Shown here: piece after piece, positions 1 through 7,268 of the stretch
Position numbering within the stretch: position 1 is the first letter of the stretch
How the letters are laid out: each line of letters opens with the position of its first letter
DNA from: an uncultured Rikenellaceae bacterium
GTDB taxonomy: Bacteria > Bacteroidota > Bacteroidia > Bacteroidales > Rikenellaceae
Assembly: GCA_949284665.1 (NCBI GenBank)
Contig: CASDWR010000035.1
Coordinates: 1 to 9,557 of the forward strand
Direction of reading: 5' to 3'
Length of the DNA stretch: 9,557 bases
Program-made: the position numbers and the translations under genes
Notes under the pieces: model-generated
Databases searched by the model: none
The model's input: the letters and a program-made list of their open reading frames with translations, nothing else
What the model was told of the DNA's origin: nothing

Positions 1-2517
1 AAAGTAAACGTGTTCATCGGCTGGGGTAGTAACGTACTTGATGGTCCTGCGTGAAGCATAGGCTTCTGCCGGATCGCGATACATTGTTGCATATGTTTCG
101 AAACCAGGAAGTTGCATCCATCCTTCGATCCGGTCGTGCAAGAGGGCGGCCGAATCTTCGTCACAGACAATACCCTGGGAGTTTTGACCGCTTGCCTTGC
201 CGTCGACCTTCGACTTGATGATTACACGCTTGAGCAACAAGACCTGTAACCTCTTTTGCATGTCGGACATTCCCGAAGGTGTGTTCATCCGTCGTGTAAG
301 GTGGGCGATCAGGTCGTCCGTCGCCTCTTCCACGGTGTATGGGTCTGCTGCCTTGGATGCGAACATGTCCAATGTCTGGACTGATTTCGAAAGTTGGTTG
401 GCCACTTGCCGTTGTACGTATTGGGCTACCGTCACGTAGCCGAAGCACTCTTTTGCAATGGGTTGTCCGTCGAGCCACGAAAGATTCTCCGCAATGTCCA
501 ATACTTCTTTCAACGCTTGTTTCTGTATGGCTTTCGGTACGACCGTGTAGGTTGAGGTGCGGTCGCTTTGGTAGTGCGTCGATTGATAAATACCTCCGAT
601 GTGGGCGATCAACGACATACAACAACTCTCCACCTGTTTCGCTACGTCGTCCAGTATGCCGACACGGTACGTGTAATCCGGATCATACGGTGACAGCCAC
701 TCGAGATCGTCGTCCAGGATACGTTTGAGATTTTCGATGCGGTATGATACGCTGCGGAATATGTCGTTTCCGGGGACAGCCGTCGAAATCCTCGGATCAA
801 AACGATAAAAGCGCTCTCCATACTGATAAAATGGGTCGTTGCATTTCCCGTCGATGATTTCGGAGAGTATATCGCGCTCCTGCTCTGGACTTTGAGCGTT
901 GACGGGTGTGTAAAGCCATCGAATGACATGCCGATCGTAGACCCCCGGGGCATCTGCGATCAATTTTACGCCGCGCTCCTTGTCTCCCGGTTGGGCAATC
1001 GTGTTGTAACAGCGTCCGGTGATGATGGTGGGACAGATCCCATAGCGTGCCGTGAACGTTGGAGAACGTAACGAGTCGGTCGGATAAGCCGTTGCCGCGG
1101 CATAGTTGGGCAATATGCCAAGCGTCATGCCGACCCTCCCCGCAATCGTTGCCGCTACTGCATTCTCAAACAACCGATCGGGAATGTCGTAAGCACGTAC
1201 ATCCGGATCAACGGCCGACAGATCCAGCCATAATTGCGAACGAATTCGTTCGGCGATGTTGAAGGGGACCATGATGGTCGATCCGATGATTTCGCCGCTG
1301 CGAGGATCGGTTGTGATAGCAGGCAGCGGTGTTGTGGAAGGAGAAGCCGTGAATCGAATCGTCGAGAGGGTGGGATCGGAAAGATCGAAAGACGGGTCAT
1401 CTTTCGGGAGCGGACGAGTCTGAAGCACCTCTTTCAGCCCGATCTCTTCGAAGGCCTCATTCCACATGAGTACACCCCGTTCGATTGCGGCGGCAAGAGG
1501 GGCGGGGAATGTGGTATCGATATAGAATACGATCGGCTTGATATGCCCTTCGGAATCGAAAATATTGCGTCGCATGGCAAAATAGTCGACTTTCGTCCCC
1601 TGTTCTTCAGCTGAAAAACGCCTGATGGCGGTCGGATAGAGACCGATCCGTTCATCGCACAATCGGGGTTTCATCGTCGTTTCAGGTAACAGGGAGATTG
1701 TTCTACGGGCCGTAATGGTCGTCGGTTGATCCTTGCGGATGTAGAAAAATCCAAGGATGGCGGTGGTCATGTCGAAAGAGAGTTCGCTCAATACCGACAC
1801 GTTCCCTCGTCCTGCCGCTATATCCTTGATGAAAGAGCGGTTCGCTTTGTACGATGCGGTGCTGACTCCAAAACCGGCATATGCATTCCCACCCCAATAG
1901 TCGATCGGTTGAATCTTTTTATTGGAACCGCTCCATAACGATGTCGCATCGAAAACCACGGCCGAACTGTCACGGTTGCAGGCTTCGATCTTAAATGCAT
2001 TTACGATCGGTGAAAGATGGCTTTTGGCGGCAGCTGTTCGCATCCCGGGATCGTCGTCCGTGGCGACCATCGGAGCGATTTCATGAAGATAAATCGTAGA
2101 ATCGGCCCGTGAAAAAGCTATGATGTAAGGTTCGGCCACTGGCTGCCCGGCATAGCCATCGCCCGAATCCGACGTGCTTTCGATACGGGTGGTGATGACC
2201 ATTTCTCTGTCTAACAGACTGTCAGGTAGTTCGATGTATAGTTTGTCCTCGATTTTGTGGAGAGTCAGAAAACTCGAAACACTTTTAGATTTTTTATCCT
2301 TGAAAAGTTTGTCGTAGGGAGTGGTTTTTTTCGGCGGGACCGGTTTCCCATCCTCCTTCCCCCGCTTTCCGTTAGCCGATTTATGCGTTGTCTTGCGACG
2401 GACTCCCTCATTGGCCGCCCAGGCCAAATCCGTCGATTCGGATGCGGTCATGGGACCGAGTGGAAGTAATAGACAGACGAGTATCGGCAGAATAAAGTAT
2501 GAATATCTGGTCTTCAT
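1..2517 (-). CDS. Secreted Met-zincin family paralogue with destroyed zinc site (pseudoprotease), 3' end cut by window
   Basis: I translated this by hand from the ATG at 2517-2515; 839 codons are open to the left edge with no stop, so the C-terminus lies outside. Residues 1-26 look like a Sec signal peptide without a lipobox. A basic linker (about 40-64) leads to the YDKLF motif (68-72) shared with the upstream gene, then a DUF5117-like region with FKIEACNRDSSA, and a DUF4953/Met-zincin-like region with WNEAFEEIG, TDPRSGEI, DSLRSPTFT, AQPGDKERGVKL and WLYTPV. Where the sister has HEVGHCLGYMHN, this protein has GRVGMTLGILPN (460-471), so all three His ligands and the catalytic Glu are gone. 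The Met-turn SIMDY is TIITG (497-501). An intact frame this long argues for a retained function rather than decay. I infer a non-catalytic periplasmic or surface partner, inhibitor or binding protein; the role is unknown. It lies 12 nt after the active sister and is probably co-transcribed. Confidence 0.88.
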   Translation of the reverse strand, partial: MKTRYSYFILPILVCLLLPLGPMTASESTDLAWAANEGVRRKTTHKSANGKRGKEDGKPVPPKKTTPYDKLFKDKKSKSVSSFLTLHKIEDKLYIELPDSLLDREMVITTRIESTSDSGDGYAGQPVAEPYIIAFSRADSTIYLHEIAPMVATDDDPGMRTAAAKSHLSPIVNAFKIEACNRDSSAVVFDATSLWSGSNKKIQPIDYWGGNAYAGFGVSTASYKANRSFIKDIAAGRGNVSVLSELSFDMTTAILGFFYIRKDQPTTITARRTISLLPETTMKPRLCDERIGLYPTAIRRFSAEEQGTKVDYFAMRRNIFDSEGHIKPIVFYIDTTFPAPLAAAIERGVLMWNEAFEEIGLKEVLQTRPLPKDDPSFDLSDPTLSTIRFTASPSTTPLPAITTDPRSGEIIGSTIMVPFNIAERIRSQLWLDLSAVDPDVRAYDIPDRLFENAVAATIAGRVGMTLGILPNYAAATAYPTDSLRSPTFTARYGICPTIITGRCYNTIAQPGDKERGVKLIADAPGVYDRHVIRWLYTPVNAQSPEQERDILSEIIDGKCNDPFYQYGERFYRFDPRISTAVPGNDIFRSVSYRIENLKRILDDDLEWLSPYDPDYTYRVGILDDVAKQVESCCMSLIAHIGGIYQSTHYQSDRTSTYTVVPKAIQKQALKEVLDIAENLSWLDGQPIAKECFGYVTVAQYVQRQVANQLSKSVQTLDMFASKAADPYTVEEATDDLIAHLTRRMNTPSGMSDMQKRLQVLLLKRVIIKSKVDGKASGQNSQGIVCDEDSAALLHDRIEGWMQLPGFETYATMYRDPAEAYASRRTIKYVTTPADEHVYF

Positions 2518-2529
2518 TGTTTCATCGTA

Positions 2530-5175
2530 TTATTTCGTCAGAGCCTTTTCGATATTTCGCAACAGGAGTTTGTAGTGTGCAGCTGTGGACCCGTTTGCCG
2601 AGCTTGCCTTGCTTTTCAGCAGCGACTGGAGTCGAAGTACCTCAGCGAAGTTGTCTCCTTCTGTACTTTCCCGCACCGAATAACGGGCGCGCGGAGCACC
2701 ATATCCGGAGATGGGGCCGTTGTTCGGAGTATCTGCCTCCGTATGACTCGTTACGGCGGAATGGGGATAACAACAGGTCAGAGCCCGTTCTCTTTGGGCC
2801 ACTTTTTCGAGAGATTCCGGTAAAATGAGCGAAAAATTGTCGATGTTTTTGTCATTCGGAGTACTGCCCGATCCCGTATATTGCAACCCGGCCGAAGCAC
2901 AGCGTGTCTTGACGTATTCGCGTTGGAGCATCATGTCCGTTTCGGTCAGATCCATCCCGCGCATGGTCGGGCCCCAAATTGCTTCGTATACCTCCTTGCG
3001 GCACTCTTGGGGAGTATAGGCCGATCCGTGTGCCAGTTCGGCGCTTGTCCATAACTTGTCGGGGGCGGTCACTACGGCCGATACAATCACCGGGAGCAAC
3101 GTGTTTTTCGGCGAACCCATCAACGGAAGATTCTGCATCAGTTCGGCGTTGTCGAGCCAGTCCATATCTCGCAACTGTGCCAATAAAAACCGTATTGCAC
3201 GGCGTTGCTTCTCAGCCGGAACACTTTCGTATGCTTTTACCGGATCGCCTTCCAATTTTTCGTTGAGGTAGATCCCTCCGACATTGGCATACACGTGTCC
3301 GATGTAACGGAAATATTGCATGATGATCGCATCGTAAATCTCTGCCCGATGGCTGTAATCTTTGTCTTCGTCGGCAAGCCACTGATTCATGTGGCGAAGG
3401 ATGTATTTCAAGTTTGCGATGCCGTATTCCGATGCCTGGATCGCATCATCACCCAAATCCTCGGTCTGTGATTTTGGGTCTATCGTGCTTATCAACTGTT
3501 GTTTGCCATAACGATAAACCGGATCTTCGATCGCATTGGTTATCCATTTCGAGGTGATTTCGTATTCTTCTTCGATTGTTTTCGCTCCATATACGGGAGT
3601 ATACAGCCACTTGACCGCAAAATAGTCGTATGTGCCGAAACGCGGCGGGGTAAGTTTGACGCCGCGTTCCCGGTCACCGGGTTGAGCTACATAATTGAAT
3701 CGGGCGTAATCCATGATGCTGGTCGTTGTCCCGTGTTGTCGGGTAAAGGAAGGAGAACGGAGCGAATCGACAGGGATGACCGATGATGCGCTCATGTTGT
3801 GCATGTAACCCAGGCAATGGCCTACTTCGTGCGATATCACATAGCGTAATCCGTCGCCCATGACTTCCTCGGGAATGTTTACTTTTCTTACCCGTTCGTC
3901 CGTCTGGGCCGTTTGTACGAAAAGCCAGTTGTTCAACAATTTGATTACATCATGGTATACGTAGACCGATGCATTCAGAATCTCTCCGCTGCGCGGGTCT
4001 ACCCAAGAGGGCCCCATGGCATTCTCGATGGCGATCGGTGCATAACGGATACACGAATATTTAATATTGTCCGGATCGAATTCAGGATCGTCGGTCGGAT
4101 AGGGCCTGGCTTCAACGGCGTTCTTGAAACCGATCCGTTCGAACGGTTCGTTCCATTGCAATACGGCTTCGAAAATGTAGGGTTTCCATTGTGCCGGGAA
4201 GTCGGAATCGATGTAAAATACGATCGGTTTGACGGGCGTCACTTTCTCTCCTCGGGCAAAAGCGGCCGAATCGGAAGGTTCGAGACGCCAACGGTTGGCG
4301 TAGTAGATGACACCGACTTTTTGGCGTTCGGTACTGAAAAGGTATTTTCCGGTCGGGAAAACTGCCATGCGGCTATCCACACGACGCGGACGATATGGAA
4401 TCTTGTCGAGCAATACCAGCGATCGCGTCATGACAGCTGTCAGGGGTTTGTTCTCAATCAGCGTCGTTTTCCCTCGCCGAACCGTGAAATCGTAGCTGAG
4501 GGTACTCCGTATCATTACATTGTCGCTGAATGATTTGAACTCTCTGATAAACGAACGGTCCTTTTGGAAGGTGCGAGTCGGAGTGTAACGTGCATAAACT
4601 CCGTAATCCGAAAATGGAGACATCTCTTTGTCGTCACCTGCGAAAAGGGTCGTAACATCGAAAACCGATGCCGAACTGTCCCGGTTGTAAGCCTCGATCT
4701 TGAAATTGTAAATGATGGGCGCCAAGGTGTTTTTGCGGATCGCCTCCGTCAGGTCTCCCGACGGGTCGGAGTCGACGGTTACGTCGGAATTGATTTGGCG
4801 GAGTTGAATGTTTTCACCGCTCCGTGTGAAAAGGATGTGGCGGGGATCGCCTGATTTGGAACCGACGATACCCGAATAATTATCCGAAATTTCGGTAATG
4901 GTCGACCCCAACAACATCTCACGTCCCAACAGCGAATCGGGAAACTCGAAATAGAGTTTGCCTTTTACCTTGTGAATGGCGATCATGCCCGTTGTGTCGG
5001 CTTCGTGTTTTTCGCCGAACAGTTTGTCGTAAGCGCTCGGTTTGGGCTTGTCTGCAGCCTCTACCTCGGTTTTGCGTGATGTCTTCTTTCCGTTCGTCCG
5101 AACTTTCGGACGGGCCTCGGTCAGCGAGACGGAAACAGAGGCCAGCAGTAGAAGTACGAATAGTTTCTTAATCAT
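2530..5175 (-). CDS. Secreted zinc-dependent metalloprotease (DUF5118/DUF5117/DUF4953, Met-zincin type)
   Basis: The 881-aa protein starts with a Sec signal peptide (MIKKLFVLLLLASVSVSLTEA, probable cleavage after Ala21, no lipobox), so it should be exported to the periplasm or beyond. A charged linker (about 22-47) precedes a DUF5118-like stretch with YDKLF (49-53) and FPDSLLGREML. A DUF5117-like region follows, with FKIEAYNRDSSASVFD near 158-173. The catalytic Met-zincin-like region has WNEPFERIGF (341-350), VDPRSGEIL, the zinc site HEVGHCLGYMHN (449-460; ligands His449, His453 and His459, catalytic Glu450) and the Met-turn SIMDY (486-490), then AQPGDRERGVKL and WLYTPV. The C-terminal part is mostly helical by eye. 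An AGGA lies 4 nt before the ATG. The family is annotated as zinc-dependent metalloproteases; substrates are not known to me. It is first in a minus-strand pair with the inactive paralogue. Confidence 0.93.
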   Translation of the reverse strand: MIKKLFVLLLLASVSVSLTEARPKVRTNGKKTSRKTEVEAADKPKPSAYDKLFGEKHEADTTGMIAIHKVKGKLYFEFPDSLLGREMLLGSTITEISDNYSGIVGSKSGDPRHILFTRSGENIQLRQINSDVTVDSDPSGDLTEAIRKNTLAPIIYNFKIEAYNRDSSASVFDVTTLFAGDDKEMSPFSDYGVYARYTPTRTFQKDRSFIREFKSFSDNVMIRSTLSYDFTVRRGKTTLIENKPLTAVMTRSLVLLDKIPYRPRRVDSRMAVFPTGKYLFSTERQKVGVIYYANRWRLEPSDSAAFARGEKVTPVKPIVFYIDSDFPAQWKPYIFEAVLQWNEPFERIGFKNAVEARPYPTDDPEFDPDNIKYSCIRYAPIAIENAMGPSWVDPRSGEILNASVYVYHDVIKLLNNWLFVQTAQTDERVRKVNIPEEVMGDGLRYVISHEVGHCLGYMHNMSASSVIPVDSLRSPSFTRQHGTTTSIMDYARFNYVAQPGDRERGVKLTPPRFGTYDYFAVKWLYTPVYGAKTIEEEYEITSKWITNAIEDPVYRYGKQQLISTIDPKSQTEDLGDDAIQASEYGIANLKYILRHMNQWLADEDKDYSHRAEIYDAIIMQYFRYIGHVYANVGGIYLNEKLEGDPVKAYESVPAEKQRRAIRFLLAQLRDMDWLDNAELMQNLPLMGSPKNTLLPVIVSAVVTAPDKLWTSAELAHGSAYTPQECRKEVYEAIWGPTMRGMDLTETDMMLQREYVKTRCASAGLQYTGSGSTPNDKNIDNFSLILPESLEKVAQRERALTCCYPHSAVTSHTEADTPNNGPISGYGAPRARYSVRESTEGDNFAEVLRLQSLLKSKASSANGSTAAHYKLLLRNIEKALTK

Positions 5176-5252
5176 TTTTTCCTGTGGTTGGTTTTTAGCT
5201 GTTTATGTTATTTGTCTTCATTGTGGACTTGTTGTTCGCATTGCCAGTGATG

Positions 5253-5282
5253 CAAATATAGGGTTTTCGATCGAAGATCAAT
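5253..5282 (-). promoter_or_regulatory. Candidate Bacteroidetes-type promoter of the protease pair
   Basis: On the minus strand, TATATTTG (5260-5253) matches the Bacteroidetes -7 consensus TAnnTTTG exactly. ATTG (5282-5279) is a one-mismatch -33 box, separated by 18 nt, one less than the usual 19-21. This would give a leader of about 70 nt before the ATG at 5175. The spacer contains the perfect palindrome TTCGATCGAA. The assignment is by pattern only. Confidence 0.5.
5266..5275. repeat. 10-bp palindrome TTCGATCGAA in the promoter spacer
   Basis: The sequence is a perfect inverted repeat lying between the candidate -33 and -7 boxes of the minus-strand protease promoter. A palindrome there could be an operator. 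CGATCG-like strings are common throughout this window, however, so chance is a real possibility. Confidence 0.3.
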
Positions 5283-5330
5283 CGTTTTTCGTCATCGATT
5301 TGGTGGATGTAAGACGATTTCCTCGTAGAA

Positions 5331-5339
5331 GGGGGGGGG
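5331..5339. repeat. Run of nine G in the divergent intergenic region
   Basis: Nine consecutive G residues on the plus strand lie about 48 bp upstream of the candidate -33 box of the protease promoter. I see no other homopolymer of G or C this long in the window. Such tracts can vary in length by slipped-strand mispairing, but a fixed tract or an assembly error is equally possible. Confidence 0.9.
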
Positions 5340-5543
5340 AGTATGACCCGTTCCAAAGTTCGGCGGAGACATCTAACAATATGTAAAATCGGATGATCTT
5401 TTCAAGGGGAGGCATCGATGCGAAGGCTCGACCGACAGGAACCGCAAAAAGAAAATCCGCATGCCCGGATATCGAATCGAACAGCGACTGTCGACCGGGA
5501 TACAAATGAATTGAAACCGATTGGTTGTTAGTCGACTGAGAAT

Positions 5544-5568
5544 GTTCCCTTGCGTGTCTGCAGGGAAC
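5544..5568. repeat. Inverted repeat / hairpin upstream of the lipA promoter
   Basis: GTTCCCT (5544-5550) pairs perfectly with AGGGAAC (5562-5568). Two more inner pairs form if one T is bulged, leaving a loop of about 6 nt. No T run follows, so it is not a typical intrinsic terminator. It sits about 50 bp upstream of the candidate lipA -33 box and could be a protein-binding site or a fortuitous repeat. Confidence 0.4.
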
Positions 5569-5616
5569 GCGATATGCCGATGGCAGATTTCATCGCGATA
5601 TTTCTTGGTGCGAAAT

Positions 5617-5647
5617 ATTGGAAAAACAGGAAAAAATCGTATTTTTG
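5617..5647 (+). promoter_or_regulatory. Candidate Bacteroidetes-type promoter of lipA-lipB-recJ
   Basis: ATTG (5617-5620), 19 nt of spacer, then TATTTTTG (5640-5647) fits the Bacteroidetes arrangement TTTG-N19-21-TAnnTTTG, with one mismatch in the -33 box and none in the -7 box. Transcription would start close to 5654, leaving a leader of about 20 nt before the lipA ATG at 5674. Confidence 0.6.
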
Positions 5648-5673
5648 TGTCAATTGGAAAATAATGAACCTAA

Positions 5674-6558
5674 ATGTCTGAAATCTATGACGACAAGGTA
5701 ACGCGAAATATAAAACCCGACTGGCTCAAAATCAGGCTCCACCACGATGATGGGTATGCCGATGTGGCAAGGATTGTCGAAAAACATACACTCCATACCA
5801 TTTGTGAGAGTGGCCGATGTCCGAACAAAGCGGAGTGTTGGAGTAAGCGTACGGCAACCTTTATGATTTTGGGCGATGTGTGCACACGTTCCTGTCGGTT
5901 CTGTGCTACTGCTTCGGGTAGGCCGTTGCCTCCGGACAAAGGCGAACCTCAAGGTGTCGCCGACTCCATCCGGCTGATGGGGTTAAAACATGCCGTGATT
6001 ACCTCCGTGACCAGGGATGACCTGCCCGACGGGGGTGCTTCTCATTGGGCAGAAACGATTCGTGCCGTTCGTAACACCAATCCGAACACGACCATCGAGG
6101 TACTGATCCCCGATTTTGACGGGCAGGGAAAATGGATCGATACCGTCCTCGATGCGAATCCCGACATTGTCGGTCATAATATCGAGACGGTGGAGCGTTT
6201 GACACCGTTGGTGCGGTCGCGTGCGCAATATCGCACCTCACTCCATACGTTACGTTATATGGCTGATCGCGGTGCCTTGACTAAAAGCGGCCTGATGCTC
6301 GGTCTGGGAGAAAACGAAACGGAGATCATGCGGACTCTCGACGATTTGGCCGAGGCCGGGTGTCGTATTGTGACGATGGGGCAGTATCTGCGCCCTACAT
6401 TGAAACACTATCCGGTGGCCGAATACGTTACTCCTGAGAAATTTGCAGAATATCGGGATCGTGCATTGGCAAAGGGTTTCGCTTATGTGGCCAGTGCACC
6501 GTTGGTCCGTTCTTCCTATTTGGCGGAAGAGGCATTGAAGGCGTGTGGTGAAATATGA
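5674..6558 (+). CDS. lipA: Lipoyl synthase (radical SAM)
   Basis: LipA inserts two sulfur atoms at C6 and C8 of protein-bound octanoyl groups, completing lipoyl cofactors of the 2-oxoacid dehydrogenase complexes and the glycine cleavage H protein, in the cytoplasm. The 294-aa product is of normal family length. It has the LipA-specific auxiliary cluster motif CX4CX5C (Cys44, Cys49, Cys55), inside CESGRCPNKAEC, and the radical SAM motif CX3CX2C (Cys70, Cys74, Cys77), inside CTRSCRFC. The C-terminal RSSY (279-282) holds the conserved serine that ligates the auxiliary cluster. Other family landmarks are TSVTRDDLPDGGA, VGHNIETV, KSGLMLGLGE and MGQYLRP. The ATG at 5674 follows a good promoter and gives the usual N-terminus ending in KPDWLKIR. 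lipB follows 17 nt after the stop. All key residues are present. Confidence 0.98.
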   Translation: MSEIYDDKVTRNIKPDWLKIRLHHDDGYADVARIVEKHTLHTICESGRCPNKAECWSKRTATFMILGDVCTRSCRFCATASGRPLPPDKGEPQGVADSIRLMGLKHAVITSVTRDDLPDGGASHWAETIRAVRNTNPNTTIEVLIPDFDGQGKWIDTVLDANPDIVGHNIETVERLTPLVRSRAQYRTSLHTLRYMADRGALTKSGLMLGLGENETEIMRTLDDLAEAGCRIVTMGQYLRPTLKHYPVAEYVTPEKFAEYRDRALAKGFAYVASAPLVRSSYLAEEALKACGEI

Positions 6559-6575
6559 TATGAAATGAAAAAGGT

Positions 6576-7268
6576 ATGGAAGAGGTGATTTATAAAGATC
6601 TGGGGATGATCGATTATGCCGAGTGCTGGGAACGGCAACGGAACCTCTTCGATGCACTGCTGAAAGGGAAAAGAGAGAATCGGCCTGCAGAACAATACCT
6701 GTTGCTGTGCGAGCATCCGGCCGTATATACGTTGGGCAAAAGCGGTTCTGAAACCAATTTGCTGGTGGATGAAAGTTTTTTGCGCAACCGGGGAGCAGCC
6801 TTTTATCGTATCGATCGGGGTGGGGACATCACTTTCCATGGACCCGGTCAGGTGGTAGGATACCCGATTCTCGACCTTGAACGTGAAAAGATAGGGTTGA
6901 AGGATTACATTCATGCGCTGGAGCAGGCGATAATCGATACGGCAGCCGAATTCGGAGTGGTGTGTGGACGGTGTGAAAGTGCTGCGGGAGTATGGCTCCA
7001 CAATGGGTCCGAATGGCGGAAAATCTGTGCAATCGGAGTACGCAGTTCGCGTTTCGTGACGATGCATGGCTTTGCCCTGAATGTGAATACGGACCTCTCG
7101 TGGTTCGATTTGATTAATCCTTGCGGATTCCGTGATCGGGGGACAACCTCCCTGGCACGGGAGACGGGAACGACGATAAACCTCGAAGAGGTCAAGCGAA
7201 GGCTCGTCATACAATTGGGAAAGAATATAGATGTTAAAATAAAATATATTGAAGATTATGCCGATTGA
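6576..7268 (+). CDS. lipB: Octanoyl-[acyl-carrier-protein]:protein N-octanoyltransferase
   Basis: LipB transfers octanoate from acyl-carrier protein to the lipoyl-domain lysine of target proteins, providing the substrate for LipA encoded just upstream. The 230-aa product has the family blocks in order: LCEHPAVYTLGKSG (44-57), the signature RGGDITFHGPGQVVGYPILDL (81-101), KICAIGV with the catalytic Lys149, HGFALNVNTDL, and FDLINPCG with the catalytic Cys183. Length is within the usual range. The ATG at 6576 is kept because the residues that follow, VIYKDLGMIDY, match the conserved LipB N-terminus; a later ATG at 6606 would remove it. The 3' end overlaps recJ by 11 nt. No LplA-type ligase is visible in the window. 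Confidence 0.97.
   Translation: MEEVIYKDLGMIDYAECWERQRNLFDALLKGKRENRPAEQYLLLCEHPAVYTLGKSGSETNLLVDESFLRNRGAAFYRIDRGGDITFHGPGQVVGYPILDLEREKIGLKDYIHALEQAIIDTAAEFGVVCGRCESAAGVWLHNGSEWRKICAIGVRSSRFVTMHGFALNVNTDLSWFDLINPCGFRDRGTTSLARETGTTINLEEVKRRLVIQLGKNIDVKIKYIEDYAD

Larger units (their letters stand above)
5176..5673. other. 498-bp divergent intergenic region
   Basis: This separates the minus-strand protease pair from plus-strand lipA. It contains one candidate promoter in each direction, a 10-bp palindrome, a G9 tract and a small hairpin. Short open frames inside it (for example minus strand 5505-5278, 75 codons) have no recognisable protein features, and I do not call them genes. The middle part, about 5345-5540, shows nothing I can name. 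Confidence 0.7.

Noticed and set aside
1..2517. The left minus-strand gene as a frameshifted pseudogene
   Set aside because: Codon-by-codon translation from 2517 to 1 gives one uninterrupted frame that matches its paralogue along its length. The lost motif is due to substitutions, not a shift of frame.
3913..4533. 206-codon open frame on the plus strand
   Set aside because: It is antisense to the well-supported metalloprotease and has no domain features.
5195..5221. Possible 8-codon leader peptide frame (MKTNNINS) before the protease gene
   Set aside because: It lacks a run of regulatory codons or a clear attenuator hairpin. A frame this short is expected by chance in AT-rich leader DNA.
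5278..5505. 75-codon minus-strand frame in the divergent intergenic region
   Set aside because: It has no signal, domain or convincing start context, and it overlaps the candidate protease promoter.
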